Source of the DNA: Planctomycetes bacterium B3_Pla
GTDB taxonomy: Bacteria; Planctomycetota; Phycisphaerae; Sedimentisphaerales; Anaerobacaceae
Assembly (NCBI GenBank): GCA_005223045.1
Contig: NJBM01000003.1
Coordinates: forward strand, 248,001-312,000
Direction: 5' to 3'
DNA length: 64,000 nucleotides
Shown here one piece after another: positions 36,152 to 44,575 of the stretch. The translations under genes and the position numbers were made by a program. Every line of letters begins with the position of its first letter. Within the stretch, counting starts at the first letter, position 1. The notes beneath the pieces are model-generated. The model had not been told where the DNA came from. It ran no database searches and saw only the letters and a program-made list of their open reading frames with translations.

Positions 36152-37864
36152 ATGCAACGAACTAATGAGACACTTGCTCGAAACCTTGTCACCTGGCTTA
36201 TGGCCATATCTTCTTTGATGGCTCTGGTGGCAATGTTAGCCGAATCCGCGACTGCGCAGCGCCCGAGGCCGGGGCGCTCAGCCGACAATCCAAAGGTCAA
36301 AGTGGGAGAGTTCGCACCGGACTTCGAGCTTCCCAAGCTGACGTTCAAAACCGATGCAGACGGTAAACATATCGGAGTAATAAGCGAAACGGACACGGTC
36401 AAATTGTCCTCCTTTCGCGGCAAGAAACCTGTTTGCATGATCATGTCGAGCTATACGTGACCCCCTTTCACGTCCCGTGCAGCAGACATGGAAAGATTGT
36501 ACGCGTCGTACAATGATGACATCGAGTTCCTGATCGTTTACATCCGCGAGGCCCATCCTGAAATGTTGAAGGAGGGCAACAAGACGGGCATTGTCGGCAG
36601 GCCCAAAAGCCTCGATGAGCGGGTAATCCTCGCGACCGAATGTGTCTCCAAGTACAAGTTCACCATGCCGATGGTAATCGACGGCATGGACGGCAAGGTC
36701 AACAGCGACTACCAGGCCGCTCCCGTGCGCGTTACCGTCACCGACATTGACGGCAAGGTCGCCTTCTATGCCGGGCGCGGACCATCTGATTTCAGACTTC
36801 CTCCCGTAGAAAGGACGTTGAAGAAGCTTATTGCCAACGGGGGCCGGATGCCGCCGCCACCGGTGCCGCAGTGGAGCCGGCCTGTCAACGGCTTGCGATG
36901 CGGGCTAATCATCGATCCTGAAGAATTCACAGTCGGCGAGCAGGTTGTAGTACAGTTGAAATTTGATAACACAACCAACAAATCCATAAACCTTTATTAC
37001 AAATCTACCGACGCCCTTAAACGTATCGCCATAGATAACGGCAACGGGCAAACCTTGGAACTCCAGTCCGCCGGCGGCCGCTCCTCACGGAGGCGCGGAC
37101 GTAGCGGCAGTCCGATCCAGACCATCGCACCCGGACAGGCTTTTGAGACGGAAATAGAGGCTAAGATCATTGCCGGGCCGGGCAAGGAAACTTTTGCCGC
37201 CGGGCAATTCCATGCCGTCTATAACCTTGAAGTAAATGACGAAACACTGGCCCAGGTCGAGCCGGCTCCGGAGCAGGCCGTTTGGACCGGCAAATTAACC
37301 TCCGGCAAGTACGCGCTCAGTGTAAATTCCGCGCCGCCTGTCGGATGCGCCGATTGCCACGGCGGCGAAGACTATCATCACAAGCTGGACGAGGACTGCG
37401 AAGGCTGCCACGTGGGAGAAGTCGGCACCGACGAATTCGATGTTAAGAAAGAAGCGTGCGGCCAATGCCATCCTCGCGAAGGTGTCCAGGGTCGAAGGCA
37501 AATTCTCGGCCCCGGCGGGGAGTTTGAAATGGCTTCCAGGCACATCCCAGGCAAGCTCGAGGACAAACACTGCCTGATGTGCCACGACAATAGCAAACAT
37601 CGCAATGGTGTCGTGAGTCTGATCGACCCGGATTCCGAGGGGACCGAACCGTGGACGGGATCGCGTACGGACTTTTGCCTGACCTGCCATGACGGCGAGC
37701 CGCCCGAAGGCGTGTCCTTCCCGACACAGTTCAAAGGAACCGGCTTCGATAAAATGATGTTCTTAGGCTCGAGACTCTCGCAGACGAAAGAAGGTTGCAG
37801 CTATTGCCATCTCCCGCATGGTTCGCCATATCCGTCGCTGCTGAAGAATCTTCATGCTCATTGA
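36152..37864 (+). CDS. Deiodinase-like (probable Sec) redox protein fused to a hexahaem cytochrome c domain
   Basis: A single reading frame of 570 residues, read through TGA at 36458-36460 as residue 103. AAGGAG precedes ATG 36152 by 6 bases. A signal peptide (cleavage near SATA) leads to a thioredoxin-fold domain (FAPDFELPKL, then SSYT-U-PPFTSRAADMERLY, then FLIVYIREAHP). The U-P-P-F and IREAHP pattern matches iodothyronine deiodinases, in which this residue is selenocysteine. After about residue 235 there is an Ig-like beta domain (CGLIIDPEEFTVGEQ). Then come six CXXCH haem sites at about 399, 416, 436, 474, 509 and 549. It would be periplasmic. The alternative is a broken gene with a nonsense codon, but downstream homology stays in frame. 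Confidence 0.8.
36465..36495 (+). promoter_or_regulatory. Possible bacterial SECIS hairpin after the in-frame UGA
   Basis: Directly after TGA 36458-36460, CTTTC (36465-36469) pairs with GAAAG (36491-36495), and CGTG (36476-36479) with CATG (36487-36490). The 7-base loop CAGCAGA starts about 20 bases after the UGA, within the usual bacterial SECIS distance. A 6-base left bulge makes the stem irregular, and the loop lacks the GG/GU pattern of the E. coli fdhF element. Confidence 0.4.
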
Positions 37865-38025
37865 TCGACGGTGCGGATAATGTGCCGGAAAGATTGTGTT
37901 GCACATGAAGGATGTGATGCTGCGCAGAAGATGTCTGCAACGGCGGCGACTCTTGCCTCAAGGTCATACTAGTTTGCGCCGATTGGATGAGACCCTACTT
38001 TGTGACGCCTACCCGGCTCGGGAGT

Positions 38026-38241
38026 TTACGGCGCCGGACGGAACGTCGGTGCTTGTGCAGTTGACGGAAAACCGGATAGACCCATTCGAAGGTCTCGCTG
38101 GCATGCACTGCCCAGTCTGTAATGCTCTGCTTCCATGTCAGCGACGACGGGGTCGCCACATCCCGACAGCGTCAGAGCAAAGAATATCCCCATCACGAGT
38201 GCCAACAGTTTTGCCATTATCGAACCATGTTTGCTTTTCAT
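38026..38241 (-). CDS. Possible small lipoprotein (perhaps frameshifted)
   Basis: 71 codons. The N-terminus is a good lipoprotein signal peptide: KLLALVMGIFFALTLSGC. A GGGAA ribosome site precedes ATG 38241; an in-frame ATG (38217) is also possible. It lies downstream of a strong promoter and GC-rich leader. After the lipobox, the +1 frame reads SSLTWKQSITDWAVHASE and continues to KLPSRVGVTK with more GC-rich third positions than the annotated frame. The real mature part may therefore be in that frame, through a frameshift or sequence error. No family recognised. Confidence 0.4.
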   Translation of the reverse strand: MKSKHGSIMAKLLALVMGIFFALTLSGCGDPVVADMEAEHYRLGSACQRDLRMGLSGFPSTAQAPTFRPAP

Positions 38242-38430
38242 CAGTATTCCCTGTATAAAACGCCTTGCTTGATTCTAATTTCACCGGCTTCCAGCAGGCA
38301 ACAAGCCTAAAGAGCAGCCCTGGGCTATAGCCCAAAGCCTTCTTTACTCCGTACTTGCCCCTCTCTTCTCGGGTGGGACAGCCCCGACTCCACAGGGCTT
38401 ATGAGGACCCCCCGCAGCAATACTACCATA
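38242..38430 (-). other. GC-rich leader (5' UTR) with possible RNA structure
   Basis: About 190 bases between the strong minus-strand promoter and the small lipoprotein start. It contains short palindromes such as GGGCTATAGCCC and GC-rich arms. No known riboswitch consensus was recognised. It could be a structured leader, a small RNA or an attenuator. The stretch 37865-38025 and the bases on the promoter side to 38676 hold no other gene that I can support. Confidence 0.35.
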
Positions 38431-38436
38431 CTATAT

Positions 38437-38464
38437 ATTATATCCGTTTAATCACAAAAGTCAA
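38437..38464 (-). promoter_or_regulatory. Near-consensus sigma-70 promoter, minus strand
   Basis: On the minus strand TTGACT and a perfect TATAAT are separated by 16 bases in an AT-rich stretch. It is one of the closest consensus matches I found in the window and points to the leader and small lipoprotein. Confidence 0.65.
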
Positions 38465-38676
38465 GGGAAAAGTATTCAAAAGCTGGTTTGAGAGCACTTT
38501 CTTCTGCCGTCGTGTTGTCACTGAAAAAGAAAAAACTGTTGTTTTCTCATTTCACACGTTCCACCTTAGCTATTATAATTACACCGTCACTATTCGGTTT
38601 GGCGAATTGTGAGCAGAATCGCCTGCTTGGGAATTTAGGAATTGCCGCACACGTTATTTGAGATGGGACATAACAA

Positions 38677-39510
38677 ATGAAAGACTTTATTATTAACGGC
38701 TTGTTTTGCTTGTTCATTGTCAACGTGTCCGGCTGTACGCATTCTGTCGAAATCATCGCACACCGCGGGGCATCATACCTGGCTCCGGAGAACACCATGG
38801 CGTCAGTCATGCTGGGCTGGGAAAAAGAAGCCGACGTGGAAGTGGATGTATATCTGAGCAGCGACAATCGCATTGTCGTGATCCACGATTCCTCGACAAA
38901 GCGCACAGCCGTAACTGATGTGAATGTCGCAGAAACGACGTCCGAGAAACTGCGCGAGCTTGATGTCGGAAAGTTCAAGGCGGAAGAATTTGCCGGAGAG
39001 CAAATTCCTTTTCTCGCTGATATAGTTGAGACAATCCCTTCCAACCGAAGACTCTATGTCGAGATAAAGTGCGGAAAAGAGATCTTGCCCTTTCTCCACA
39101 GGCTCATCGTCGAGAGCGGGAAAATGTCGCAGATTGTTATTATTGGCTTCGATCTTGAGACAGTGACGGCATCCAAGCAACTTATCGACGTTCCCACATA
39201 TTGGCTCAAGGGAACCGGAAAAGACAAAGAAACCGAAGAATGGATCCCGCACGATCTGCAACTTGTTCAAACGGCCCGGGAAAGAGGTCTCGATGGTATG
39301 GACGTTCATTACGCCGGCGTTACGAAGGAGTTTATGGACGCGGCCACAGCTTCAGGGCAGAAACTATACGTCTGGACGGTAGATGATCCCCAGGAGGCAG
39401 TCCGGTTGGTCAGACTCGGAGTGGCCGGAATAACCACGAATCGCCCCGGCTGGCTCGCAGAGCGATTGCAGAATCATGCGTCTATCCGGCAACCGATTGC
39501 CGGTCGCTGA
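38677..39510 (+). CDS. Glycerophosphodiester phosphodiesterase (lipoprotein)
   Basis: 277 residues. The leader ends in a lipobox (IVNVSGC), so it is probably membrane-anchored in the periplasm. GDPD motifs: AHRGASYLAPENT, EVDVYLSSDNRIVVIHDSS and YVEIKC, with the C-terminal LYVWTVDDPQEAVRLVRLGVAGITTNRPG. It hydrolyses glycerophosphodiesters to an alcohol and glycerol-3-phosphate (or a similar product). Directly downstream come a small membrane protein, a symporter and a G1P dehydrogenase-like gene, so it may feed that group. A tight link between glycerol-P and the symporter substrate is inferred. Confidence 0.9.
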   Translation: MKDFIINGLFCLFIVNVSGCTHSVEIIAHRGASYLAPENTMASVMLGWEKEADVEVDVYLSSDNRIVVIHDSSTKRTAVTDVNVAETTSEKLRELDVGKFKAEEFAGEQIPFLADIVETIPSNRRLYVEIKCGKEILPFLHRLIVESGKMSQIVIIGFDLETVTASKQLIDVPTYWLKGTGKDKETEEWIPHDLQLVQTARERGLDGMDVHYAGVTKEFMDAATASGQKLYVWTVDDPQEAVRLVRLGVAGITTNRPGWLAERLQNHASIRQPIAGR

Positions 39511-39544
39511 GTTTTGAGTTCTTGTAAATCAGGAGAAACGGCGG

Positions 39545-39769
39545 ATGAATATGCTGCGCGTTTGGCCGATTGTCTGTCAGTTCGGCGTTGGCGCACTGTT
39601 GTGCCTTGTCGGAATTTGGTGCGGATTGCGCGGAGGATACCTTGACCTGAAAATCTCCGAAGACCGCAGGCTCTTAGTGGTGCTCGTCGCGGGTTATCTA
39701 CTGATGCTGGCCATGGTGTGCGTCTTTACATTCCTGGCGCCTAATTGGGCAAACGGAGAATCGCTATGA
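39545..39769 (+). CDS. Small two-helix membrane protein, symporter partner-like
   Basis: 74 residues with two membrane helices (about 9-29 and 42-66). Its stop overlaps the symporter start (ATGA), so the two are translationally coupled. Small bitopic or two-helix proteins often precede SSS transporters as accessory subunits. No enzymatic motifs. Function inferred from position only. Confidence 0.6.
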   Translation: MNMLRVWPIVCQFGVGALLCLVGIWCGLRGGYLDLKISEDRRLLVVLVAGYLLMLAMVCVFTFLAPNWANGESL

Positions 39770-41601
39770 TTGCTCAAGCCATCGGCGGAAATCTCGACTA
39801 CGCGGTCATGTTAGGCTACTTTGTCGTCGTGCTGGGATTCGGTTTGTATTTTGGCCGGTATACGACCACTACCAAAGATTTCTTTTTCGGCGGACAAAGA
39901 TTTGCATGGTGGCTGATTGCATTTTCATGCGTTGCCACGGTCGTCGGTAGTTACAGCTTCATCAAGTACAGTGCAGCCGGATTCAAGTACGGTATATGCA
40001 GCACACAATCTTACCTCAACGATTGGTTCTGGATGCCAATCCTCATCCTGGTCTGGATACCAATCATATATTACAGGAAGATCCAATCGGTTCCCGAGTA
40101 TTTGGAAATTCGCTTCGATAAGAAGACACGCATCGCCGCAACCCTCATCATTCTCTTCTACATCGTAGGATACATCGGCATCAACCTCATTACGTTAGGC
40201 AAGACTCTGCACACACTGCTCGGCTGGCCAGTAATGACCGGGGCAATAGTCACAGCGGTGGCGGTGGCCCTGTACGTGTACATCGGAGGACAAACAGCGG
40301 TCATAATGACCGACCTTCTCCAGGGGCTGATTTTGCTGATTGTCGGACTGGGACTGTTCGCCGCCGCCATTTACCACTTTGGCGGCTTCGGCGAATTCTG
40401 GGCACTGCTCCCAACCGAACACAAGTACGCCTTTTCGGATTTCGACGCACCGCCCAAGTTCAGCTTCATCGGCATTTACGCCCAGGACGGGCTGGCCAAT
40501 ACCGGCGCTCTAATGCTCATGCACCAGGGCTTCATCATGCGGTTTCTATCGCTCAAGAGTGTCAAAGATTCACGTCGAATGGTAGTCTGCTGGATACTTG
40601 TGCTGGCCCCGCTGGCTGCGATAGCCACCAGTTGTGGTGGATGGATCGCCAGAGCGCTGGTCAACAATGGAGACCTGGAAACAACCCCGGCCGATTCCTT
40701 TGTCAAAGCCGCCAATTTCCTGTGTGCACCAGGAGTTTTCGGTTTTGTGCTCGCAGCCTTGACCGCCGCGTTGATGAGTACGGCCGATTCGCTTATCAAC
40801 GCGGTGAGTGCAATATTCGTCAACGACATCTGGAGGCCGTACATAAAGCCGAAAAGTAACGACAAACACTATCTACGCGTTGCGAGAATAGCGAGTCTTT
40901 GTGCGGCCGGTTTGGGCCTGACGCTGGTTCCCATATTTATGAAAGACACAATTTATGGGGCGCACAGCATGTTTACTGCCGCCGTGACACCTCCGGTCCT
41001 GACGGCGATTTTTTTAGGGATCATCTGGAAACGCTACACGCCTGCCGCCGCCTTCGCAACTATCGTCGGCGGGGGCGTTCTGACAGCCCTGTCTTTTGTC
41101 TGGCCGGATGCACTGGTAGGACCTTTTGATTTTGGAATGGGGCCCGACAGCTACAAGTTCATGCGTGCCCTGTTTGGCTTGTTGGCAGCCGGCAGCCTGG
41201 GCGTGTCTGTGACTTGGTTCACCAAACCGCGACCTGAGACGGAACTGAAAGGGCTCGTCGCCGGGACTCAAATGGACGCCATGCGGCAGTTCAAAGGAGG
41301 TGAGCCAAACCGACGACCCGGCACAAAGGTACGACTGCGCACCAAGGTGGACCAGAACCTCTCAGGGGAGAACCTGGTAATCGTCTCCCAATCAGCCCTG
41401 GACAAAATGGCTGCCGACCCGGGCGACCTGCTCTACGCCAGCCACACCCGCTGGTGGTACGGGGGGCTGCGATCCGTCCATGTCAAAGCCGGCGCACCGG
41501 CAGACTCCGAAAACAATGAACTTATGCTAATCAGTCCGGAAGACGCTGCCACGGCGCACTTTACCGAAGGGCAGGAAGTAGTGGTCGAAAAGATTATGTG
41601 A
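39766..41601 (+). CDS. Sodium:solute symporter (SSS) with soluble C-terminal tail
   Basis: Start ATG 39766 lies inside the small gene's stop; the longer reading frame from 39745 has no site. About 611 residues. SSS marks: TTKDFFFGGQRFAWWLIAFS, LYVYIGGQTAVIMTDLLQG and ALMSTADSLINAVSAIFVND. After the transmembrane core (about 490 residues), the last ~120 residues are a soluble tail (LSGENLVIVSQSALDKMAAD, then YGGLRSVHVKAG). The transported solute is unknown; the GDPD and G1PDH neighbours suggest a glycerol-derived or sugar-type compound. Confidence 0.88.
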   Translation: MIAQAIGGNLDYAVMLGYFVVVLGFGLYFGRYTTTTKDFFFGGQRFAWWLIAFSCVATVVGSYSFIKYSAAGFKYGICSTQSYLNDWFWMPILILVWIPIIYYRKIQSVPEYLEIRFDKKTRIAATLIILFYIVGYIGINLITLGKTLHTLLGWPVMTGAIVTAVAVALYVYIGGQTAVIMTDLLQGLILLIVGLGLFAAAIYHFGGFGEFWALLPTEHKYAFSDFDAPPKFSFIGIYAQDGLANTGALMLMHQGFIMRFLSLKSVKDSRRMVVCWILVLAPLAAIATSCGGWIARALVNNGDLETTPADSFVKAANFLCAPGVFGFVLAALTAALMSTADSLINAVSAIFVNDIWRPYIKPKSNDKHYLRVARIASLCAAGLGLTLVPIFMKDTIYGAHSMFTAAVTPPVLTAIFLGIIWKRYTPAAAFATIVGGGVLTALSFVWPDALVGPFDFGMGPDSYKFMRALFGLLAAGSLGVSVTWFTKPRPETELKGLVAGTQMDAMRQFKGGEPNRRPGTKVRLRTKVDQNLSGENLVIVSQSALDKMAADPGDLLYASHTRWWYGGLRSVHVKAGAPADSENNELMLISPEDAATAHFTEGQEVVVEKIM

Positions 41602-41610
41602 GGCCGGGAT

Positions 41611-42960
41611 ATGTCATACCGGAAACGGAGTGACTCTAAGGCAATGAATCCAAAAGAACTGCTCGATACCACTTTTGATTGTGAGTGCGGGCGGAGCCAC
41701 ACAGTCCCGATCAGGAACCTTATCTATGCGGAAGATGCACTGGAACACTTGCCCAAAGTGCTGGCTTCTTTCACTGAGGGGCGCCGCGCCGTTCTTATCG
41801 CCGATGAACGAACCTGGGATATCGTCGGATGCCGCGTCGAAGAAGCTCTCGAACAAGCGGGTTGGTCTGTACACAATACCATCGTTCCAGACAATGCCGG
41901 CGGCAGTCCTGTTTGCGACGACACTACTCACGACTGGCTCAGTGACCACCTACCCCCCGCCGACATCGTTGTCGCGGCCGGTTCCGGCGTCATCAATGAT
42001 CTTGCCAAATGGTCTGCCTTCGAGCATAATCTGCCTTATGTAGTTGTAGCGACCGCCGCGACCATGAACGGCTTCACCGCCGCCAATGTCGCTCCTTCCG
42101 TAGGAGGCGTCAAAACCATAATCCCTGCCCGGCCGCCTTTGGCTGTCTTCGCCATCCCATCGGTCATCAGCGAGGCCCCTTTTGAGTTGACCGCGGCGGG
42201 CCTCGGCGACACCATCGCCAAACCTGTCAGCACCGCCGACTGGCTCCTCAACCACATCTTTTGCGGCGAATACTTTTGTCGTTACTGCAGCCAGATAATC
42301 AACGCTTTGGAACCCTGCTACCTTGAGAAGCCCGAGGATATCAAGAACCGTAAGCCTGCCGCAATCGAGGCCCTCTTTAACGCCCTGCTGTACTCCGGCA
42401 TCGCCATGACCGTCGTAGGGACATCGGCCCCGGCGTCCGGGGGCGAGCATCTGCTCAGCCACACACTCGACATGATGTCAGGCATTGACGGCATTGCCCA
42501 TGACCTGCACGGCCGGCAAGTCGGTCTCGGCGCCATATTCACCTCGGCCATCTACGAGCGCATCTTCCGGATCGAAACTCCCCGTTGCCACCCTTTCCCC
42601 ACCGAGATCGACAGCATCTTCTGGAGTGACCGGACCGACAATGTCGGCGAACAATATGAACTGAAGAGACCCGCGCTGCAAACCATGTCTGAAAAGCTCC
42701 AGGATGGCGCAACATGGCAAGCCTTTCTTACTGCGGCACGTCAACAAGTACATTCTCCCCGCCAAATTAAGGACTGCCTTAGAACTGCCGGTGCGGCCCA
42801 CACGTTTGCTGATATTGGATGCCCCCGGGAGCGGTTGCTCGCTGCCGTCCTTCACATGCACGAGATCCGCAAACGCCCCACCGTGATTGATCTTGCCTGG
42901 CTCCTTGGCATTCTTCCAGGCGCCGCGGATGAGATCATAGACCGTTGGCTCACAAGCTGA
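41611..42960 (+). CDS. Sn-glycerol-1-phosphate dehydrogenase-like protein (AraM/EgsA family)
   Basis: 449 residues; ATG 41644 is an alternative start. NAD-binding and metal sites fit the glycerol dehydrogenase fold: AAGSGVINDLAKWS, TAATMNGFTAANVA, GLGDTIAKPVSTADW (metal Asp), SGGEHLLSHTLD (metal His) and LHGRQVGLG (metal His). Family members reduce dihydroxyacetone phosphate to glycerol-1-phosphate. In bacteria this product is used for heptaprenylglyceryl or other ether lipids, or in sugar metabolism. It begins 10 bases after the symporter stop, at the end of the GDPD-symporter group, so a phosphoglycerol or lipid link is likely, without proof. Confidence 0.82.
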   Translation: MSYRKRSDSKAMNPKELLDTTFDCECGRSHTVPIRNLIYAEDALEHLPKVLASFTEGRRAVLIADERTWDIVGCRVEEALEQAGWSVHNTIVPDNAGGSPVCDDTTHDWLSDHLPPADIVVAAGSGVINDLAKWSAFEHNLPYVVVATAATMNGFTAANVAPSVGGVKTIIPARPPLAVFAIPSVISEAPFELTAAGLGDTIAKPVSTADWLLNHIFCGEYFCRYCSQIINALEPCYLEKPEDIKNRKPAAIEALFNALLYSGIAMTVVGTSAPASGGEHLLSHTLDMMSGIDGIAHDLHGRQVGLGAIFTSAIYERIFRIETPRCHPFPTEIDSIFWSDRTDNVGEQYELKRPALQTMSEKLQDGATWQAFLTAARQQVHSPRQIKDCLRTAGAAHTFADIGCPRERLLAAVLHMHEIRKRPTVIDLAWLLGILPGAADEIIDRWLTS

Positions 42961-43023
42961 TTTGCCCCCCCTCATGCCTGCCGTGCCGATGTGGCCTGGT
43001 ATATGTAGTTTTGGTGAGTCCAG

Positions 43024-43395
43024 CTACTCAATGCGCGTCGGGCGCATTCGCTCTCCGAATTTCTTGTAGTGCATCAGCGCGCTCTCGCGGTCATCAACTT
43101 CTTCCTCTGTAAACAGTAGCGTCGTCTGACCGATTAGTATCTCATCAGCCTCGCATAGAGGGGTCCGCTCGGTTATCTTATGGCCGTTAATAAACACGCC
43201 GTGCTTGCTGTCCATATCTTCGGCGTCGTATTTATTTGTGCTCTCCTTGAACCATATTCGCAGATGCTTGCGAGAAACCAGGTCGTCCAGTATCTGCATC
43301 GGAAGGGCCTCGCCTCTGCCGATCACACTTGTTCGCCTGCCAAGCGGCAAAAACTCACCTTTTTGCTGTCCCGATACTACGATAATAGAAGCCAT
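43024..43395 (-). CDS. FHA-domain protein
   Basis: The start at 43395 has AAGGAGTTAAGA upstream; the ORF extends to 43509 without a site. About 123 residues, almost entirely one FHA domain: VIGRGEALPMQILDDLVSRKHLRIWF (GR, SRKH), then DMDSKHGVFINGHKI. FHA domains bind phosphothreonine peptides. No kinase or transporter gene is adjacent. It is transcribed divergently from the next gene. Confidence 0.88.
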   Translation of the reverse strand: MASIIVVSGQQKGEFLPLGRRTSVIGRGEALPMQILDDLVSRKHLRIWFKESTNKYDAEDMDSKHGVFINGHKITERTPLCEADEILIGQTTLLFTEEEVDDRESALMHYKKFGERMRPTRIE

Positions 43396-43531
43396 TCTTA
43401 ACTCCTTGAGTATTTGTGATTTTGCACACACCAAACAGGAACTCTCTATGCCGCGAATTATACCAACAGGCTTGAGCGAGTGCAACCGCCGGTTGTCAAT
43501 TGCCGCCATCCTGAATCAGTCAAATCACAAG

Positions 43532-43559
43532 TTGACAGAGTATTAGTTTGCCGTAATAT
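43532..43559 (+). promoter_or_regulatory. Sigma-70 promoter for the TIM-barrel isomerase gene
   Basis: TTGACA and TAATAT with a 16-base spacer, about 60 bases before the start codon. Confidence 0.6.
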
Positions 43560-43619
43560 AGACATAACTGTCGATGGCTTAAAAAGTGAAACTGACCCAA
43601 GGTCAAAAGGAGCAAGACA

Positions 43620-44468
43620 ATGATAAAACTGGGCATGCACGTAGATAATTGGCGGCACTGTGACGTATCTTACGAGGTCCCCTGTGAATTCGCCAGGGAC
43701 AACAATATGGAGTACGTGGAGTTTGGCACGATTGACGGAGACTACTTTGTTCAGGCATTGGGGTATAATCCGCACATACCTCTTCACTCCGATCCGCTGA
43801 AACTCAAGAAATATCTGGACTCGATGGGACTGAAGGTCTCGCAGCTTGACGCGGCCTATCCCATGTCGTGCCCCGAGGGCCAGCATCGCGGCATCGGCTA
43901 CACGACTCGGGCCATCCAGTTTGCCAAAGCGCTTGGCTGCCCGTGCGTGGACACCACTGACGGAGGCCGCAAGCCGGAAGGGTACACTGACGATGAAGTC
44001 ATGGCGCTTATAAAACAGTATTATCGTGTCGTGCTGGAGTGGGCCGAGAGGTACGAGATGATCATCAATGTCGAGCCGCACGGTCCCTACACAACCAACC
44101 CCGATACTATGGAGCAGATTCTGGGCTTTTCCGACTCGCCCTATTTGAGGATGAATTTCGATACCGGCAACAGTTTCATCGCCGGGCAGGACCCGGTCGA
44201 GTTCCTCCGGCGGTTTCGGCACAAAGTTTCCCATTGCCACATCAAGGACGTCAGCAAGGAGCTTGCCGAAGCTGTCCGGGGCGGAGAGACAGGCATCGCA
44301 ATGTCCGTGGTTGCCATAGGCGAAGGGGTAAACGCCGACAATATTGCAGGCTGTATCGAATTGCTCAAGGAAAACAACTGGGATGGCGTCCTGTCGATAG
44401 AATGCGAAGCGGCCCCCGGCAAAGTCGAGCAGAGCCTTGAATGGCTGCGCAACCAGATATCCAAATAA
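43620..44468 (+). CDS. Sugar phosphate isomerase/epimerase-like TIM-barrel protein
   Basis: 282 residues, AP endonuclease 2/xylose isomerase-like fold. Ribosome site AAAGGAG. Putative metal ligands: Glu in INVEPHG, Asp in NFDTGNS, His in HCHIKDVS and Glu in LSIECEAA. The order is that of sugar isomerases/epimerases of planctomycete type. It probably isomerises or epimerises a sugar in the cytoplasm. It has its own promoter and no operon partner nearby. Confidence 0.85.
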   Translation: MIKLGMHVDNWRHCDVSYEVPCEFARDNNMEYVEFGTIDGDYFVQALGYNPHIPLHSDPLKLKKYLDSMGLKVSQLDAAYPMSCPEGQHRGIGYTTRAIQFAKALGCPCVDTTDGGRKPEGYTDDEVMALIKQYYRVVLEWAERYEMIINVEPHGPYTTNPDTMEQILGFSDSPYLRMNFDTGNSFIAGQDPVEFLRRFRHKVSHCHIKDVSKELAEAVRGGETGIAMSVVAIGEGVNADNIAGCIELLKENNWDGVLSIECEAAPGKVEQSLEWLRNQISK

Positions 44469-44575
44469 GACGCTGCCGGCCGCGTGTCATGCAATCGCTG
44501 TGATGCGCTAATTGAGGAGAAAAAGCATTCATTTGACCTTGAGTGCGAGGGGCAAGCGTATGCACATCGGTAGCC

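Noticed and set aside
36458-36460. Nonsense codon splitting a gene into two ORFs (pseudogene)
   Set aside because: The frame continues without further stops for more than 460 codons with family-like sequence, and the UGA is at the deiodinase Sec position. Recoding is the better explanation, though it is unproven.
38242-38430. Known riboswitch (cobalamin, c-di-GMP or TPP) in the leader
   Set aside because: No box of those classes could be matched by eye; described only as a structured leader.
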